DNA of 43,973 nt from Lachnospiraceae bacterium (GTDB lineage Bacteria; Bacteroidota; Bacteroidia; Bacteroidales; Muribaculaceae), in assembly GCA_023663655.1 (NCBI GenBank), contig JAMPGZ010000009.1:41876-85848 (forward strand), in the 5' to 3' direction. The notes beneath the pieces are model-generated. The model saw only the letters and a program-made list of their open reading frames with translations, did no database searches and had not been told where the DNA came from. Position 1 is the first letter of the stretch; every line of letters starts with the position of its first letter. The translations under genes and the position numbers were made by a program. Shown here one piece after another: positions 43,696-43,973 of the stretch.

Positions 43696-43725
43696 AAATA
43701 AATTGTACTAAACTATATAGAAGTG

Positions 43726-43733
43726 CAAAGTTA
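43726..43733 (-). promoter_or_regulatory. -7 element of the nqr operon promoter
   Basis: On the minus strand TAACTTTG fits TAnnTTTG exactly, 30 bases before the nqrA start. A TTTG at the usual spacing is not seen; the nearest lies 34 bases upstream. Confidence 0.55.
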
Positions 43734-43943
43734 TTATATAATTTTGATTTGGCTTAACTTTTTCTCACAAAATAGGCATTATTTGCATATCAAGCAATGA
43801 TAAAGTCTAAATAATTTAACAATTAAGCCGGATAATCTGTTCAATATCGGTTCTGATATTTGAAAATGCAGATATTGTTATCTGTGTTAAACTTGAATGT
43901 ATGACAATTTTAAAAAAATATTGCTGTCCGATAAAACTCAATA
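43734..43943. other. Divergent intergenic region between nqrA and the next gene
   Basis: This AT-rich stretch holds no gene. It must contain the promoter of the plus-strand gene at 43944, for which only a partial match (TAAACTTG near 43887) is seen. Short imperfect dyads around CAATATC/GATATTTG (43841-43862) are present but not convincing. Confidence 0.4.
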
Positions 43944-43973
43944 ATGGCAAAAACTAAAGTCTCGGCTGCTGAT
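43944..43973 (+). CDS. Start of an unidentified gene, truncated by the window end
   Basis: An ATG followed by nine open codons (MAKTKVSAAD) runs to the last base. It is divergent from nqrA with a 248-bp spacing, which suits a new transcription unit. Ten residues are too few to name the product. Confidence 0.4.
   Translation, partial: MAKTKVSAAD

Overview
The window reads as chromosomal DNA of a gut Bacteroidales bacterium, most likely of the family Muribaculaceae (S24-7 group). The grounds are an Mfa-type fimbrial operon with DUF3575, DUF3868 and DUF4906 members, a complete Na+-translocating NQR operon, secreted plant-polysaccharide hydrolases, a BlaR1-type sensor carrying TonB C-terminal domains, and several promoters matching the Bacteroidetes TTTG / TAnnTTTG pattern. 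The family-level assignment is inference; the order-level one is fairly safe. No rRNA, tRNA, insertion sequence, prophage or CRISPR array was seen.

Layout. 1-9675: a non-coding leader with nested inverted repeats, then six co-directional genes of an Mfa-type fimbrial operon (DUF3575 barrel, DUF3868/OmpA/TPR protein, major fimbrillin, FimB/Mfa2-like anchor, a further lipoprotein subunit and a very large DUF4906 tip protein), closed by a rho-independent terminator. 9780-10650: a GC-rich non-coding array of palindromic repeats with a period of about 264 bp. 10811-12582: yqgE, a GNAT acetyltransferase and recR. 12716-18873: a housekeeping run of panC, panD, ffh, an alpha/beta hydrolase, a membrane-anchored MurF-like ligase and ddl. 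19062-22458: a thioredoxin-like exported protein, a BlaI-type repressor and a BlaR1-type metalloprotease with two TonB C-terminal domains, preceded by three copies of a 17-bp dyad abutting the promoter. 22618-26064: a group II PLP decarboxylase and a GadC-like antiporter. 26150-31056 (minus strand): a small membrane protein, dxs, trkA and trkH, tightly packed from one clear promoter. 31207-37756: GH35, GH51 and double-GH43 enzymes for arabinan/galactan side chains. 37836-43695 (minus strand): nqrABCDEF. The last 30 bases begin another gene on the plus strand.

How the parts work together. The fimbrial genes encode an exported, lipidated adhesive fibre. The panC-ddl run covers coenzyme A precursors, co-translational targeting and peptidoglycan precursor synthesis. 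The TlpA/BlaI/BlaR1 unit looks like a self-regulated envelope-sensing circuit, and the three operator-like dyads are the strongest regulatory signal in the window. The decarboxylase/antiporter pair would consume protons and export the decarboxylated product. Trk and NQR concern K+ and Na+ homeostasis. The best candidates for undescribed biology are the three-dyad BlaI circuit, the palindromic repeat array, and a 13-bp hairpin inside the start of the fimbrial anchor gene. Searches, folding and expression data were not available, so functional statements rest on motif recognition and gene context.
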